DNA of 64,000 nt from Ferruginibacter yonginensis (GCF_042651465.1 NZ_JBHSCZ010000001.1:248001-312000), one strand, 5' to 3'; shown: positions 28,544 through 37,677, counted from the stretch's first letter. Numbers and translations: made by a program. The notes: a model not told the origin generated them from the sequence alone.

Positions 28544-29204
28544 GCAACAAGCTATTATCTATACAATACAATCACAAGGCTTAATGCCACTGTTTTTTAA
28601 TGCTGATGAAACGGTGAGTATCGCTGTTTTAAAAGCTTTGTATGCAGCTGGTGTTCGTATTGTAGAATACACTAACAGAGGTGCAACCGCTTTGCAAAAT
28701 TTTAAAGCATTAAAACATGTGGTTCAACATGAAATGCCCGATTTATACTTGGGTATTGGTACCATTAAAGATGCTGCCGCTGCAACAGCATTTATAGAGG
28801 CAGGTGCCGATTTTTTAATTAGCCCTGCTTTAATTGATGAAGTACATGAAATAGCTGTGCAGCATGCTGTACTTTGGTTACCCGGTTGTATGACGGTTAC
28901 TGAAATTGTTAAGGCAGAAAAAATGGGCGTTTCCTTGGTAAAATTATTTCCGGGTAATGTGTTGGGGCCAGGGTTTGTAAGTGCAATAAAGGCAGTATTC
29001 CCTACTATGTTATTTATGCCTACAGGAGGAGTAGATACTACTGCGGCGAATATACAAGCTTGGTTTAATGCTGGTGTGTGTGCCGTTGGTATGGGTAGTA
29101 ATTTAATAACCGCCTCCATATTAGCTGAGCAACAATACCAACAACTTCAAAATGAAGCAAGCAAGGTTTTGCAAATTATTCAACAAATTAAACTTAAAGA
29201 CTAA
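28536..29204 (+). CDS. eda: KDPG/KHG aldolase
   Basis: Splits 2-keto-3-deoxy-6-phosphogluconate into pyruvate and glyceraldehyde-3-phosphate, the end of the pathway. 222 residues. The ATG at 28536 (MNKQQAII) overlaps the kdgK end by eight bases; an ATG at 28521 lies deeper in kdgK. Class I aldolase motifs: EYTNRG with the catalytic Glu, GTIKDAAAATAFIEAGADF, LPGCMTVTEI, and the Schiff-base lysine in LVKLFPGN, then PTGGVD. Confidence 0.96.
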   Translation: MNKQQAIIYTIQSQGLMPLFFNADETVSIAVLKALYAAGVRIVEYTNRGATALQNFKALKHVVQHEMPDLYLGIGTIKDAAAATAFIEAGADFLISPALIDEVHEIAVQHAVLWLPGCMTVTEIVKAEKMGVSLVKLFPGNVLGPGFVSAIKAVFPTMLFMPTGGVDTTAANIQAWFNAGVCAVGMGSNLITASILAEQQYQQLQNEASKVLQIIQQIKLKD

Positions 29205-29207
29205 CTC

Positions 29208-30647
29208 ATGCAAGCTTCTAAAAAATCATCATTTCGTTGGTCAATTACCATATTATTATTTTTCGCAACTACCATAAATTACCTTGATAGGCAAGTGTTA
29301 TCACTTACATGGAAAGATTTTATTGTTCCTGAGTTTCACTGGACCAACAATGACTATGGTACCATTACAGCAACTTTTTCATTGGTGTATGCCTTTGCCA
29401 TGTTGTTTGCCGGTCGTATTATAGATTTTATGGATACTAAAAAGGGGTTCTTTTGGTTCATATTTGTATGGTCGGTAGGTGCATGTTTGCATGCATTTTG
29501 TGGTATTGCAACAGCAGGCTGGTTAAATGGTACTTGGTTAGTAGGGTTTGCTGAAGCCAAACAAAATATAAGTACGTTAACCAATACGGCACAAGTGATA
29601 TCAGTAAGCGTATCGTTTTTTATTTTCGCTAGGGTAGTATTGGCTATTGGTGAAGCTGGTAATTTTCCAGCATCCATTAAGGCAACCGCTGAATATTTTC
29701 CTAAAAAAGATAGGGCATTAGCCACCAGCGTTTTCAATGCTGGAGCAACTGTTGGGGCACTGTTAGCACCACTTAGTATTCCTTTTATCGCAAAAGCTTT
29801 TGGCTGGGAAATGGCTTTCATCATCATTGGTTCACTCGGCTTTATATGGATGGGCTTTTGGGTATTTATTTACAAAAAACCGCATCTTAACCCAAAAGTT
29901 AATGAGGCAGAGTTACTGTATATTCAGCAAGACGATCACGACAATAATGCTACCAATACCACTAATACAAATGCCGCTGCAAAAATTGGTTTTATACAAG
30001 CATTACAATACAAACAAACTTGGGCATTTGCAATAGGTAAATTTATGACCGATGGTGTTTGGTGGTTCTTTTTATTTTGGACGCCTGCCTACTTAAGTTC
30101 TGTTTATAACCTCAATGCAACCCAAAGCGCTCCTCAAATTTTTGTGCTGTATGGTATTACTTTGTTATCAATTATTGGCGGTTGGTTGCCCACTTATTTT
30201 GTTGATAAAAAAGCAATGAACCCGTATAACGGTCGTATGAAAGCCATGCTCATATTTGCTTTTATACCATTACTTACATTGTTAGCTCAACCATTAGGCA
30301 GCATATCTGTATGGTTGCCAGTTATCATAATTGGTGTAGCTGGCGCTGCACACCAATCATGGTCGGCCAATATTTTTACCACTGTTGGCGATATGTTCCC
30401 CAAACATGCTATTGCAACCATTACGGGCATTGGTGGTATGGCTGGTGGTATTGGCTCATTTTTAATCAATAAAGGTTCAGGTGTTTTGTTTGATTATACA
30501 ACAAAATCGCAAATGGTATTTTTTGGTTTTAAAGGCATTGAAGCAGGTTATTTCATCATTTTTTCAATATGTGCTGTTGCCTATTTAATTGGGTGGATTA
30601 TCATGAAATCATTGGTACCACATTACAAACCCATTACTGATTTATAG
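29208..30647 (+). CDS. exuT: MFS hexuronate transporter, ExuT type
   Basis: Imports galacturonate/glucuronate through the inner membrane by proton symport. 479 residues with 12 predicted membrane helices. The anion:cation symporter subfamily signature is present: NYLDRQVLSL in helix 1, GEAGNFPASIKATAEYFPKKDRALATSVFNAG around helices 4-5 and SANIFTTVGDMFPK late in the protein. Last gene of block 3, 3 bp after eda. It links periplasmic depolymerization to the cytoplasmic enzymes encoded just before it. No clear terminator follows. Confidence 0.94.
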   Translation: MQASKKSSFRWSITILLFFATTINYLDRQVLSLTWKDFIVPEFHWTNNDYGTITATFSLVYAFAMLFAGRIIDFMDTKKGFFWFIFVWSVGACLHAFCGIATAGWLNGTWLVGFAEAKQNISTLTNTAQVISVSVSFFIFARVVLAIGEAGNFPASIKATAEYFPKKDRALATSVFNAGATVGALLAPLSIPFIAKAFGWEMAFIIIGSLGFIWMGFWVFIYKKPHLNPKVNEAELLYIQQDDHDNNATNTTNTNAAAKIGFIQALQYKQTWAFAIGKFMTDGVWWFFLFWTPAYLSSVYNLNATQSAPQIFVLYGITLLSIIGGWLPTYFVDKKAMNPYNGRMKAMLIFAFIPLLTLLAQPLGSISVWLPVIIIGVAGAAHQSWSANIFTTVGDMFPKHAIATITGIGGMAGGIGSFLINKGSGVLFDYTTKSQMVFFGFKGIEAGYFIIFSICAVAYLIGWIIMKSLVPHYKPITDL

Positions 30648-30660
30648 TTGGTGGGGTAGT

Positions 30661-30710
30661 CATCAGTTGAAAATATGGCAGCATCGTTGCGTCGCACACT
30701 TCAACATTGG
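30661..30710. repeat. Structured intergenic element, possible dispersed repeat
   Basis: A relatively GC-rich patch in an AT-rich gap. GTTGAA (30666-30671) pairs with TTCAAC (30700-30705), enclosing TGCG-T-CGCA. Only one copy is seen here, so the repeat status is a guess from its look. Confidence 0.35.
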
Positions 30711-30748
30711 TACTTTTTTGAGCGTTTTTAAACATAACAATGATGGCC

Positions 30749-30782
30749 TTTTGCATCATTGCTAAACTATTGCTTATTTTTG
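30749..30782 (+). promoter_or_regulatory. Promoter of the ABC exporter gene
   Basis: TTTTG (30749-30753), 21 bp, then TATTTTTG (30775-30782): a good match to the Bacteroidota -33/-7 pattern. The box ends 6 bp before the ATG at 30789 and excludes the ATG at 30759 as start for this transcript. The 5' leader would be only a few bases. Confidence 0.7.
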
Positions 30783-30788
30783 CAAACA

Positions 30789-32618
30789 ATGACGCAATTA
30801 TCTACGCTCAATAAGTATTTCAGCAAATATAAATATCGGTTTACACTAGGAGTATTGTTTGTTATACTCACCAATTACTTTCGAATATTAGCACCCCAAT
30901 TAACGGGTTTTGTGGTTAATGCTGTTGTAACGGTTTTAAAAGGTAAAAACGAACCTTTAACCGATGCTCAACTGCATAATTATGATTTTATTGTAGTGAA
31001 AATTATTCAATGGTTTAACAACGAAAGCTTTCAACATAAAATTTTATATACGGGTTTAATCTTACTTATTTTAGCACTCATTAGTGGTTTTTTTATGTTT
31101 TTAATGCGACAAACCATTATTGTAATGAGTCGTTATATTGAGTACGATCAAAAAAGTGAAATATTTGCCCATTACCAACAATTAGATACCGGCTTTTATA
31201 AAACCCATAGCACTGGCGATTTAATGAACCGTATTTCTGAAGATGTAAGTAGGGTTCGCATGTACACAGGGCCAGCCATTATGTACTTCATTAACCTAGC
31301 AGCTATTATCGGGTTTAGTTTATTTTTTATGATACGGTCAGATGTTAAGTTGACCATTGTGGCATTATCGCCTTTACCCATATTAGCTATTACTATTTAT
31401 TTCGTGAATACCATCATCAATAAAAAAAGTGAACGTATTCAAGCATTGTTGAGCGATTTAACTACCAATGCACAAGAAACCTACTCTGGTATTCGTGTCA
31501 TTAAATCATTTGTGCAAGAAAAAGCCATGCTCCGTTTCTTTAAAAATAATAGCGAAGCGTACAGAAATAATGCACTGAGTTTAGCTAAAACAGAAGCTAT
31601 ATATTTTCCATCAATGAGTTTAATGATAGGCTTAAGTACGCTTACCACAATATTGGTAGGAGGGTTAGATGTGGTGAACAATGTACCGGGCGCCGATTTG
31701 GGTAAAATAGCAGAATTTGTGTTGTACATACAAATGCTTACGTTTCCCGTTAGTGCCATTGGTTGGACTGCCAGCATGACCCAAAGAGCCGTAGCATCGC
31801 AACGCAGAATCAATGAATTTTTGTTAACACAACCTAATATTGTAGATGCTGAAAATGCGATGGATATTAAGGTTGAAGGTAATATTAGCATCAATAATGT
31901 AAATTTTACGTATCCACATACAGGTATACATGCCATCAAAAACTTTAACCTGCAAATTAACAAAGGTGAAAAAGTAGCCATTATTGGTAAAACGGGTTCT
32001 GGAAAAACCACCATTGCCCAGCTTTTGTTACGTATGTATGATGTTAACGAGGGCAGTATTTTATATGATGGTACCAACGTACAGCAACTGCAAAAAAATA
32101 GTATACGTTCGCAAATAAGTTATGTGCCTCAAGATGTGTTTTTATTTAGCGATACCATCAAAAACAATATACGTTTTGGTTTAAAAGAGGCCAGTGATGA
32201 AGCCGTATTTACGGCCGCAAAGCAAGCCAACATCTACCATGAAATAAACCAGTTTGATGAAAAATTTGAAACCATGGTGGGGGAGAGAGGTGTAACCCTA
32301 AGTGGTGGTCAAAAGCAACGTATTTCTATAGCTAGGGCACTTATTAAAAACCCATCAATGGTAATATTTGATGATTGTTTGAGTGCGGTAGATGCAAAAA
32401 CTGAAAATGCTATTATTAGTAGTTTGTACGAATATTTGAAAAACAAAACGGCTATCATCATCACCCATCGCATATTTGCCTTATTTAATTTTGATAAAAT
32501 TGTGGTGATGGATGAAGGCAATGTGGTAGAGCAGGGTACGCATGAATCGTTGATGCAACTAAAAGGATTGTATTACAGCATGTATCAAAATCAGCAAGAA
32601 AATAATTCAGGGGAATAA
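30789..32618 (+). CDS. ABC exporter, fused membrane and ATPase domains
   Basis: 609 residues. Six-helix export-type transmembrane domain (about 10-320) followed by an ATP-binding domain (about 355-600). The nucleotide motifs are complete: Walker A GKTGSGKTT, Q-loop in SYVPQDVFLF, signature LSGGQKQR, Walker B MVIFDDCLSAVD and the switch histidine in IIITHRI. This is the MsbA/YheI-type architecture, acting as homo- or heterodimer in the inner membrane. The substrate could be lipid or drug and is not predictable. Asp replaces Glu after the Walker B aspartate pair (DDCLSAVD), a change seen in one half of some heterodimeric exporters. Start reassigned from 30759 because the -7 box lies between the two ATGs. 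Confidence 0.92.
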   Translation: MTQLSTLNKYFSKYKYRFTLGVLFVILTNYFRILAPQLTGFVVNAVVTVLKGKNEPLTDAQLHNYDFIVVKIIQWFNNESFQHKILYTGLILLILALISGFFMFLMRQTIIVMSRYIEYDQKSEIFAHYQQLDTGFYKTHSTGDLMNRISEDVSRVRMYTGPAIMYFINLAAIIGFSLFFMIRSDVKLTIVALSPLPILAITIYFVNTIINKKSERIQALLSDLTTNAQETYSGIRVIKSFVQEKAMLRFFKNNSEAYRNNALSLAKTEAIYFPSMSLMIGLSTLTTILVGGLDVVNNVPGADLGKIAEFVLYIQMLTFPVSAIGWTASMTQRAVASQRRINEFLLTQPNIVDAENAMDIKVEGNISINNVNFTYPHTGIHAIKNFNLQINKGEKVAIIGKTGSGKTTIAQLLLRMYDVNEGSILYDGTNVQQLQKNSIRSQISYVPQDVFLFSDTIKNNIRFGLKEASDEAVFTAAKQANIYHEINQFDEKFETMVGERGVTLSGGQKQRISIARALIKNPSMVIFDDCLSAVDAKTENAIISSLYEYLKNKTAIIITHRIFALFNFDKIVVMDEGNVVEQGTHESLMQLKGLYYSMYQNQQENNSGE

Positions 32619-32705
32619 TCTTTAAAAGCTAATAACCGTTAGTTTGTAATTCCATCAAATACACTATTTTCGGCACTTGAAGCGTTTAGGAGCGGTAGGA
32701 TAGTA

Positions 32706-32736
32706 TTTTGATATTTCGAAAACAATTTTATCTTTG
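32706..32736 (+). promoter_or_regulatory. Promoter of the DUF3276 gene
   Basis: TTTTG (32706-32710), 18 bp, TATCTTTG (32729-32736), matching both parts of the Bacteroidota consensus. The leader to the GTG at 32780 would be about 40 bases. Confidence 0.7.
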
Positions 32737-32779
32737 CTGAACATATTTTTAAACAATCTTTTTAAAAAACTTTATAAAA

Positions 32780-33211
32780 GTGGCGTACGACAATAACGAA
32801 AAAAAACAAGAAAGTGTTTACAGTAAACGCATTAAAGCAGGTAAGCGTAGAACATACTTTTTTGATGTAAGAGAAACTAGGGGTAGTGATTATTATTTAA
32901 CCATTACTGAAAGTCGTAAAAGGTTTGATTCAGACGGGTATGACAGACATAAAATCTTTTTGTACAAAGAAGATTTTAATAAGTTTTACAAAGGTTTAGG
33001 CGAAGCAATTGAATATGTAAAAACTGATTTAATGCCAGATTTTGATTTTGATGCCTTCAATCATGATACACCTTACGAAGGTGATGAACATGTAGCTTCA
33101 AATGAAGAAGTTGCAACTAGTGTTACAACAACAGAACCAGCACTTGAAACACCTAATACAGCTATTGATACAACTGATAACGGCAGTACTGAAGAAGTTG
33201 ATAAATGGTAA
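32780..33211 (+). CDS. DUF3276 / PUR-family nucleic-acid-binding protein (GTG start)
   Basis: 143 residues. The N-terminal 95 match the bacterial PUR-alpha-like family (DUF3276) that is near universal in Bacteroidota: SKRIKAGKRRTYFFDVRETRGSD, YYLTITES, KIFLYKEDFNKFYKGL. Members bind single-stranded DNA or RNA; the Borrelia relative acts as a translational and transcriptional regulator. The C-terminal 45 residues are acidic, Thr-rich and probably disordered. GTG at 32780 is the only start that keeps the conserved N-terminus. It has its own promoter and a bidirectional terminator. Confidence 0.88.
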   Translation: MAYDNNEKKQESVYSKRIKAGKRRTYFFDVRETRGSDYYLTITESRKRFDSDGYDRHKIFLYKEDFNKFYKGLGEAIEYVKTDLMPDFDFDAFNHDTPYEGDEHVASNEEVATSVTTTEPALETPNTAIDTTDNGSTEEVDKW

Positions 33212-33224
33212 TGTAAACATACTT

Positions 33225-33256
33225 AAAAAAAGGCTCACCATTGGTGAGCCTTTTTT
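33225..33256. terminator. Bidirectional terminator
   Basis: A7 GGCTCACCA / TGGTGAGCC T6, perfect stem with A and T runs on both sides. Serves the + strand DUF3276 gene and the - strand arginase operon. Confidence 0.93.
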
Positions 33257-33275
33257 ATTACATGCATTCTAATTA

Positions 33276-34223
33276 TTAGTTCATCATTAAAACATTTACA
33301 CTTCGCTGTAAAATATTAAAAGCAATTTCAGCCATTAGGTTTTCTTTATCAAGCGTTGGGTTTACTTCGGTAATTTCAAAACAGCAAATTTTACGGTTTT
33401 GCATAAACTTACTAATTAAATCTTCTGCTTCTCTTTCTCTTAAACCATTGCCCACTGGGGTTCCTGTGCCTCTCGAAATGGCAGAGTCTAAACTGTCTAC
33501 ATCAAAGCTTACGTAAATATCAGTGCAATCGCTTAAGTAACGCAATACTTTTCTGCTTACACTTTCTGCACCGTTTCTTCTAACTTCGGCAGTGGTAATT
33601 ACCTTCATACCATATTTTTCAATTAAGTGTTTTTCTTCTTTTTCAAAATCTCTTAATGAAATAAACACAATATCTTCTGGGTCAACTTTTTGAGCAATTT
33701 TACCCAAGCCTTTTAATTGGTTCCACATGGCGGCTGTTTTTTCATCAACTTCATGTACTTTACTTTCTTCATTATCTTCTGCAATAGCGGTTGATAAAGG
33801 CATACCATGCATATTGCCCGATGGTGTGGTGTAAGGTGTATGTAAATCAGCATGGGCATCAATCCAAATAACGCCTAATTTGCTTTTGGGTTTTGCTATT
33901 TTTATTCCTGCGATGGTACCTCCAGCATTGCTATGGTCGCCACTGAGTATTACCGGAAAAAAATTACCTTTTATACTTTCACTTACCGCTTTGCTAATGC
34001 GTTCGTACATGGTTAATACACCTTGTATACGTTTAGCGTAAGGCGATTTTATGGGTTCAAATAATAAGTTATTTTCAACTTCAATTTTTTCTGAAGGAAA
34101 ATGTACAAAGAAGTTACTCATAAAATCAAGCGCAGCAATTTTAATAGCATCTATGCCTAAACTAGCGCCTCTAGTACCTGCACCAATTTCTGATGGTACT
34201 TCAATTAATTTAATATTTTTCAT
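33276..34223 (-). CDS. Arginase / agmatinase family ureohydrolase
   Basis: 315 residues. The binuclear manganese site is complete: GDHS, WIDAHADLHTP and SFDVDSLD, with the following SRGTGTPVGNG substrate loop typical of arginase-like members. Probably hydrolyses arginine to ornithine and urea, though formiminoglutamase or agmatinase cannot be ruled out by eye. Last gene of a minus-strand run ndk, crtA-like, arginase; the gap to crtA-like is 18 bp, so those two are co-transcribed. Confidence 0.9.
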   Translation of the reverse strand: MKNIKLIEVPSEIGAGTRGASLGIDAIKIAALDFMSNFFVHFPSEKIEVENNLLFEPIKSPYAKRIQGVLTMYERISKAVSESIKGNFFPVILSGDHSNAGGTIAGIKIAKPKSKLGVIWIDAHADLHTPYTTPSGNMHGMPLSTAIAEDNEESKVHEVDEKTAAMWNQLKGLGKIAQKVDPEDIVFISLRDFEKEEKHLIEKYGMKVITTAEVRRNGAESVSRKVLRYLSDCTDIYVSFDVDSLDSAISRGTGTPVGNGLREREAEDLISKFMQNRKICCFEITEVNPTLDKENLMAEIAFNILQRSVNVLMMN

Positions 34224-34241
34224 AACGTTTGTTTATTATGA

Positions 34242-34928
34242 TCATAAAGTACGGTCGATAATATTTTGAACTTTAAAACGTACAAACATATCTTCACTGT
34301 ACCATTTTTGTTGTCTGGTTTTTTTTATCACTTCCGCATGTTCTTTCATGCCGTAGGCAAAATCTTTCATAGCAGCTTTTGATTGCCACATGCTAAAAGT
34401 AGCTTGTTTTATCCAAGGTAGTTCACCCACACCATACGATTTTATAAAACCTGGTGCAGTATTCATTTTAGCTGCAATGGGTGCCACATGTTGCCAAAAA
34501 TATTTTAATTTGTTTAATCTGATGGTGGCCCTCGTTAACACTGCAATTGTGCCTTCGTAATCTGATTTTGGTTGTAAGTTTCCAAATGGTTTTTTGCCAT
34601 CCCAAGTTCCATGTCCTTCAATAGGTTGCAGTATATAGGTGATGGTGGTGCAATTGCATTTTTGTAACCAAGTTGCTATAAATGTTCCATACAATTGTTG
34701 TAACGTAGCAGTATAGTCAAGCGTAGTATTTGTTTGATGGGCTGCTAAAATACCCCATTGGTGCCAATCGGGTTGTTTATCAAAAGTACCATTTTTGCCT
34801 GTACCCATTAATTTATAAAAATGAATACTTTTATTACGCCATAAAAAAAAACGGTGTATAACCATCGCAAAAAAAGCTATGGGAACAAACCTAGTAGGAT
34901 ATTTTATAATGGTAAGCGAAACTTGCAT
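34242..34928 (-). CDS. Spheroidene monooxygenase (CrtA)-like protein
   Basis: 228 residues from the ATG at 34928; an earlier in-frame ATG at 34997 would run through the ndk terminator, so it is rejected. The N-terminal part VIHRFFLWRN...FYKLMGTGKNGTFDKQPDWHQWG, and the C-terminal FSMWQSKAAMKDFAYGM with HAEVIKKTR, fit the CrtA-like family, which includes carotenoid ketolases of photosynthetic bacteria and many uncharacterized relatives. Such proteins may be haem-dependent. No carotenoid genes lie nearby, so the substrate is unknown. Confidence 0.78.
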   Translation of the reverse strand: MQVSLTIIKYPTRFVPIAFFAMVIHRFFLWRNKSIHFYKLMGTGKNGTFDKQPDWHQWGILAAHQTNTTLDYTATLQQLYGTFIATWLQKCNCTTITYILQPIEGHGTWDGKKPFGNLQPKSDYEGTIAVLTRATIRLNKLKYFWQHVAPIAAKMNTAPGFIKSYGVGELPWIKQATFSMWQSKAAMKDFAYGMKEHAEVIKKTRQQKWYSEDMFVRFKVQNIIDRTL

Positions 34929-34964
34929 AATTCGTTTGCAAGTTAAGGCAATGTGTTTGTAAAT

Positions 34965-34994
34965 AAAAAAGGCCTTGCATGTGCAAGACCTTTT
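34965..34994 (-). terminator. Terminator of ndk
   Basis: On the minus strand GGTCTTGCAC pairs with ATGCAAGGCC and is followed by six T. Located 20 bp after the ndk stop. Confidence 0.88.
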
Positions 34995-35013
34995 CAAAAG
35001 CTATTGTAATTTA

Positions 35014-35433
35014 TTAAAATTGCTCTAATTGACTAAAGAAGAAAGCACCTTCAATTGCAGCGTTTTCGTTACTATCGCTACCATGTACGGCGTTTTCACC
35101 AATTGAACTTGCATATTTTTTACGAATAGTACCTTCTGCCGCTTGCGCAGGGTTGGTTGCACCAATGAGGGTACGAAAATCTTCAACAGCATTATCTTTC
35201 TCTAAAATTGCAGCAGTAATTGGACCACGGCTCATAAATTCTACTAATTCACCGTAAAAAGGACGCTCTTTGTGCACTGCGTAAAATTCACCTGCTTTAG
35301 CTGCACTTAAATGAACCATTTTCATTGCAACAATACGAAAACCTGCCTCATTAATCATCGCTAAAATACCACCTGTGTTACCTTTTTCAGTAGCATCAGG
35401 CTTTATCATTGTAAATGTTCTGTTAGTTGTCAT
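35014..35433 (-). CDS. ndk: Nucleoside diphosphate kinase
   Basis: Transfers the gamma phosphate between nucleoside triphosphates and diphosphates. 139 residues, the standard length. Family motifs are TFTMIKPDAT, the RPFYGELVEFMSRGP loop, and NAVHGSDS with the phospho-accepting histidine H117. Has its own promoter box (35450-35457) and terminator, divergent from the NrnA-like gene. Confidence 0.98.
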   Translation of the reverse strand: MTTNRTFTMIKPDATEKGNTGGILAMINEAGFRIVAMKMVHLSAAKAGEFYAVHKERPFYGELVEFMSRGPITAAILEKDNAVEDFRTLIGATNPAQAAEGTIRKKYASSIGENAVHGSDSNENAAIEGAFFFSQLEQF

Positions 35434-35449
35434 CTTTTAAAAATTTTTG

Positions 35450-35457
35450 CAAAAGTA
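35450..35457 (-). promoter_or_regulatory. -7 box for ndk
   Basis: Minus-strand TACTTTTG, matching TAnnTTTG, ending 16 bp before the ndk ATG. A -33 element is not obvious. Confidence 0.55.
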
Positions 35458-35564
35458 TATAAAAGAAGCTAAAAATTGGAGTGATTTTATCAATAAATAC
35501 ATGATTTCAAAAATATAAATAATAAAACATGGCAACCTTTTAGTAAATCAACCATGTTTTTACT

Positions 35565-35572
35565 TACTTTTG
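35565..35572 (+). promoter_or_regulatory. -7 box for the NrnA-like gene
   Basis: TACTTTTG, ending 10 bp before the ATG at 35583. The leader would be about six bases. No clear -33 element. Confidence 0.5.
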
Positions 35573-35582
35573 CGCCGCCTTT

Positions 35583-36602
35583 ATGCAGCCTATACACAAC
35601 ATTTACAACCAATTAGCTACACCCCAAAAAGTAGTGATTACCATGCACCAAAAGCCTGATGGCGATGCTATGGGTTCAACATTAGGGTTGTATCATTTTT
35701 TAAAACAAATAGGGCACACTGTTACTGTAATTTCGCCTACTAATTGGGCTCATTTTTTAAATTGGATGCCCGATGTAGCAACTGTTATCGATTACGAAAA
35801 CAAACAAGCTATTGCTGATGAAATAATAGCTGCGGCTGATATTATTTTTTGCTTAGATTTTAATACACTGAGCAGAACCAAGCGTATGGAGCCCGTTTTA
35901 TCAAACACTAATGCCACATTGGTATTAATAGATCACCATCGTGAACCGCAACAAAATACCTTTACTTTCGGTATAAGTGATACGGGTAAAAGTAGTACTT
36001 GCGAAATGGTGTATGATTTTATTATGGCTAGCCCTTGGCAACAGCTCATTAATAACGACATTGCACAATGTTTATATGCTGGTGTAATGACAGATACTGG
36101 TTCGTTCAGGTTTCCTTCAACCACAGCAAGTGTACATAAAATGGTAGCCCATTTAAAAGAATTGGGTTTGCAACATTCAACTATACATGAGGCTTTGTTT
36201 GATAATGGTACCGAAAATAGGTTGCGTTTTATCGGCAATGTGTTGAGCAACAGAATGCAAGTATTTTATGAGTACAATACCGCTTTAATTGCTATACCAC
36301 AAGCTGACTTAATAAAATTTGATATTAAAACTGGTGATACTGAAGGTTTGGTCAATTACCCTTTAAGCATTGAGGGCATTAAATTCGCCAGCATTATTAT
36401 CGATAGAGGTGAAGAACGTAAATGTTCATTTAGAAGCAAAGGCGCTTTTGATGTAAATACATTTGCTCGAACTTATTTTAATGGTGGTGGCCATTATAAT
36501 GCTGCAGGCGGTGCTACTACTGATACACTTGAAAAAGCAGTTGCTGATTTTATAACTGCTATGAAGGCTAATAGAGAACAATTAAGTACATATACATTTT
36601 AA
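35583..36602 (+). CDS. DHH/DHHA1 phosphoesterase, NrnA-like
   Basis: 339 residues. Degrades very short RNAs (nanoRNA) and/or dephosphorylates pAp, as known for NrnA. The DHH domain has MHQKPDGDAMGSTLG, the CLDFN segment and LIDHHREP; the DHHA1 domain has the GGGHYNAAGG motif near the C-terminus. Lengths and order agree with the family. FKBP isomerase follows after 15 bp, so the two are likely an operon. Confidence 0.93.
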   Translation: MQPIHNIYNQLATPQKVVITMHQKPDGDAMGSTLGLYHFLKQIGHTVTVISPTNWAHFLNWMPDVATVIDYENKQAIADEIIAAADIIFCLDFNTLSRTKRMEPVLSNTNATLVLIDHHREPQQNTFTFGISDTGKSSTCEMVYDFIMASPWQQLINNDIAQCLYAGVMTDTGSFRFPSTTASVHKMVAHLKELGLQHSTIHEALFDNGTENRLRFIGNVLSNRMQVFYEYNTALIAIPQADLIKFDIKTGDTEGLVNYPLSIEGIKFASIIIDRGEERKCSFRSKGAFDVNTFARTYFNGGGHYNAAGGATTDTLEKAVADFITAMKANREQLSTYTF

Positions 36603-36617
36603 AAATAAAAACAAACA

Positions 36618-37661
36618 ATGAGAAAAATTGCGTATTTATTATTTGCAGTGGTAACACTAACTGCATGTAACCAATCATTCAAAAAAGGTGATGAAGGCAT
36701 TCAATACAAAATTATTGCTGATGGTAAAGGTGAAACTATTAAACCAGGCGATTATATTGAATTTCATTTTACATCAATATTAAACAACGGTAAAAAAGAT
36801 TCTATTTTAAATACCACAAGAGAAATGGGTGCACCACAAATCATCCTTTTCGATTCAACAAGTTTACCACCAGCATATTTTAAAATATTTAAATTATTAA
36901 GAAAAGGTGATAGCTTATGTACGAAAGTATTAACTGATTCAGTGTTTAAAAAACAACCAGAAGGTAGTATGCCTCCGTTCATGAAAAAAGGACAGTACTT
37001 GTTTACTAATATTAAAATCACCAACGTTTACAAAACAAAAGAGGCGGCTGATAGTGCACAAAAATTAGCAGCTACTGCTATGCAAGAAGCTGCAAAAGCA
37101 AAAAGTGCTGCACAATTAGTGAAAGACGATAAAGTTTTGAACGAGTATTTTGCTAAAAATAACATTAAAGCTATTAAAACACCAGTAGGTGCCTATGTAG
37201 AAATTTTACAACCAGGTACTGGTGCTAATTTAGATACTACATCAGTAGCTAAAATTAACTACACCGGTAAAACATTGGCTGGTAAAATGTTCGATTCAAA
37301 TACGGATCCATCGATGAAGCATGTTGAACCATTAACGGTTAACTTAACCAACGACCAAAGTTTAGGTGGCGGTGTTATTGTTGGTATGGCTGATGCTTTA
37401 AAGTTGTTAAACAAAGGTGCTAAAGCAAAGTTGTACATACCATCAACTTTAGGCTACGGACCACAAGGTAATGGTGGCGATATTGGACCAAATGAAAACT
37501 TAATTTTTGAAGTAGAAATATTAAATGTACTTGATAAAGCAGCAGCAGCGGCAGATGCAGCAGCAGCGCAGAAGAAGTTTCAAGAAATGCAAAAAAGATA
37601 CATGGATAGTATCCAAAAAGCAAATCCGCAACCAGCACAAACTGCACCAGCAGGTAAATAA
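36618..37661 (+). CDS. FKBP-type peptidyl-prolyl isomerase lipoprotein
   Basis: 347 residues. Lipobox LTAC with C17. Two FKBP-related halves: a degenerate one (about 25-130, GDYIEFHFTSILNNGKKDS) and a second (about 185-310) with YTGKTLAGKMFDSN, LGGGVIVGMADALKLLNKG and TLGYGPQGNG, which carries the usual active-site pattern. An Ala/Gln-rich helix links them and a similar tail ends the protein. Acts as a folding factor, anchored in the envelope. Terminated by the hairpin at 37678. Confidence 0.93.
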   Translation: MRKIAYLLFAVVTLTACNQSFKKGDEGIQYKIIADGKGETIKPGDYIEFHFTSILNNGKKDSILNTTREMGAPQIILFDSTSLPPAYFKIFKLLRKGDSLCTKVLTDSVFKKQPEGSMPPFMKKGQYLFTNIKITNVYKTKEAADSAQKLAATAMQEAAKAKSAAQLVKDDKVLNEYFAKNNIKAIKTPVGAYVEILQPGTGANLDTTSVAKINYTGKTLAGKMFDSNTDPSMKHVEPLTVNLTNDQSLGGGVIVGMADALKLLNKGAKAKLYIPSTLGYGPQGNGGDIGPNENLIFEVEILNVLDKAAAAADAAAAQKKFQEMQKRYMDSIQKANPQPAQTAPAGK

Positions 37662-37677
37662 TTATAAATTATGTATT

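Noticed and set aside
30759..30788. Upstream ATG for the ABC exporter at 30759
   Set aside because: The -7 box TATTTTTG lies between this ATG and the one at 30789, and the extra ten residues do not resemble exporter N-termini.
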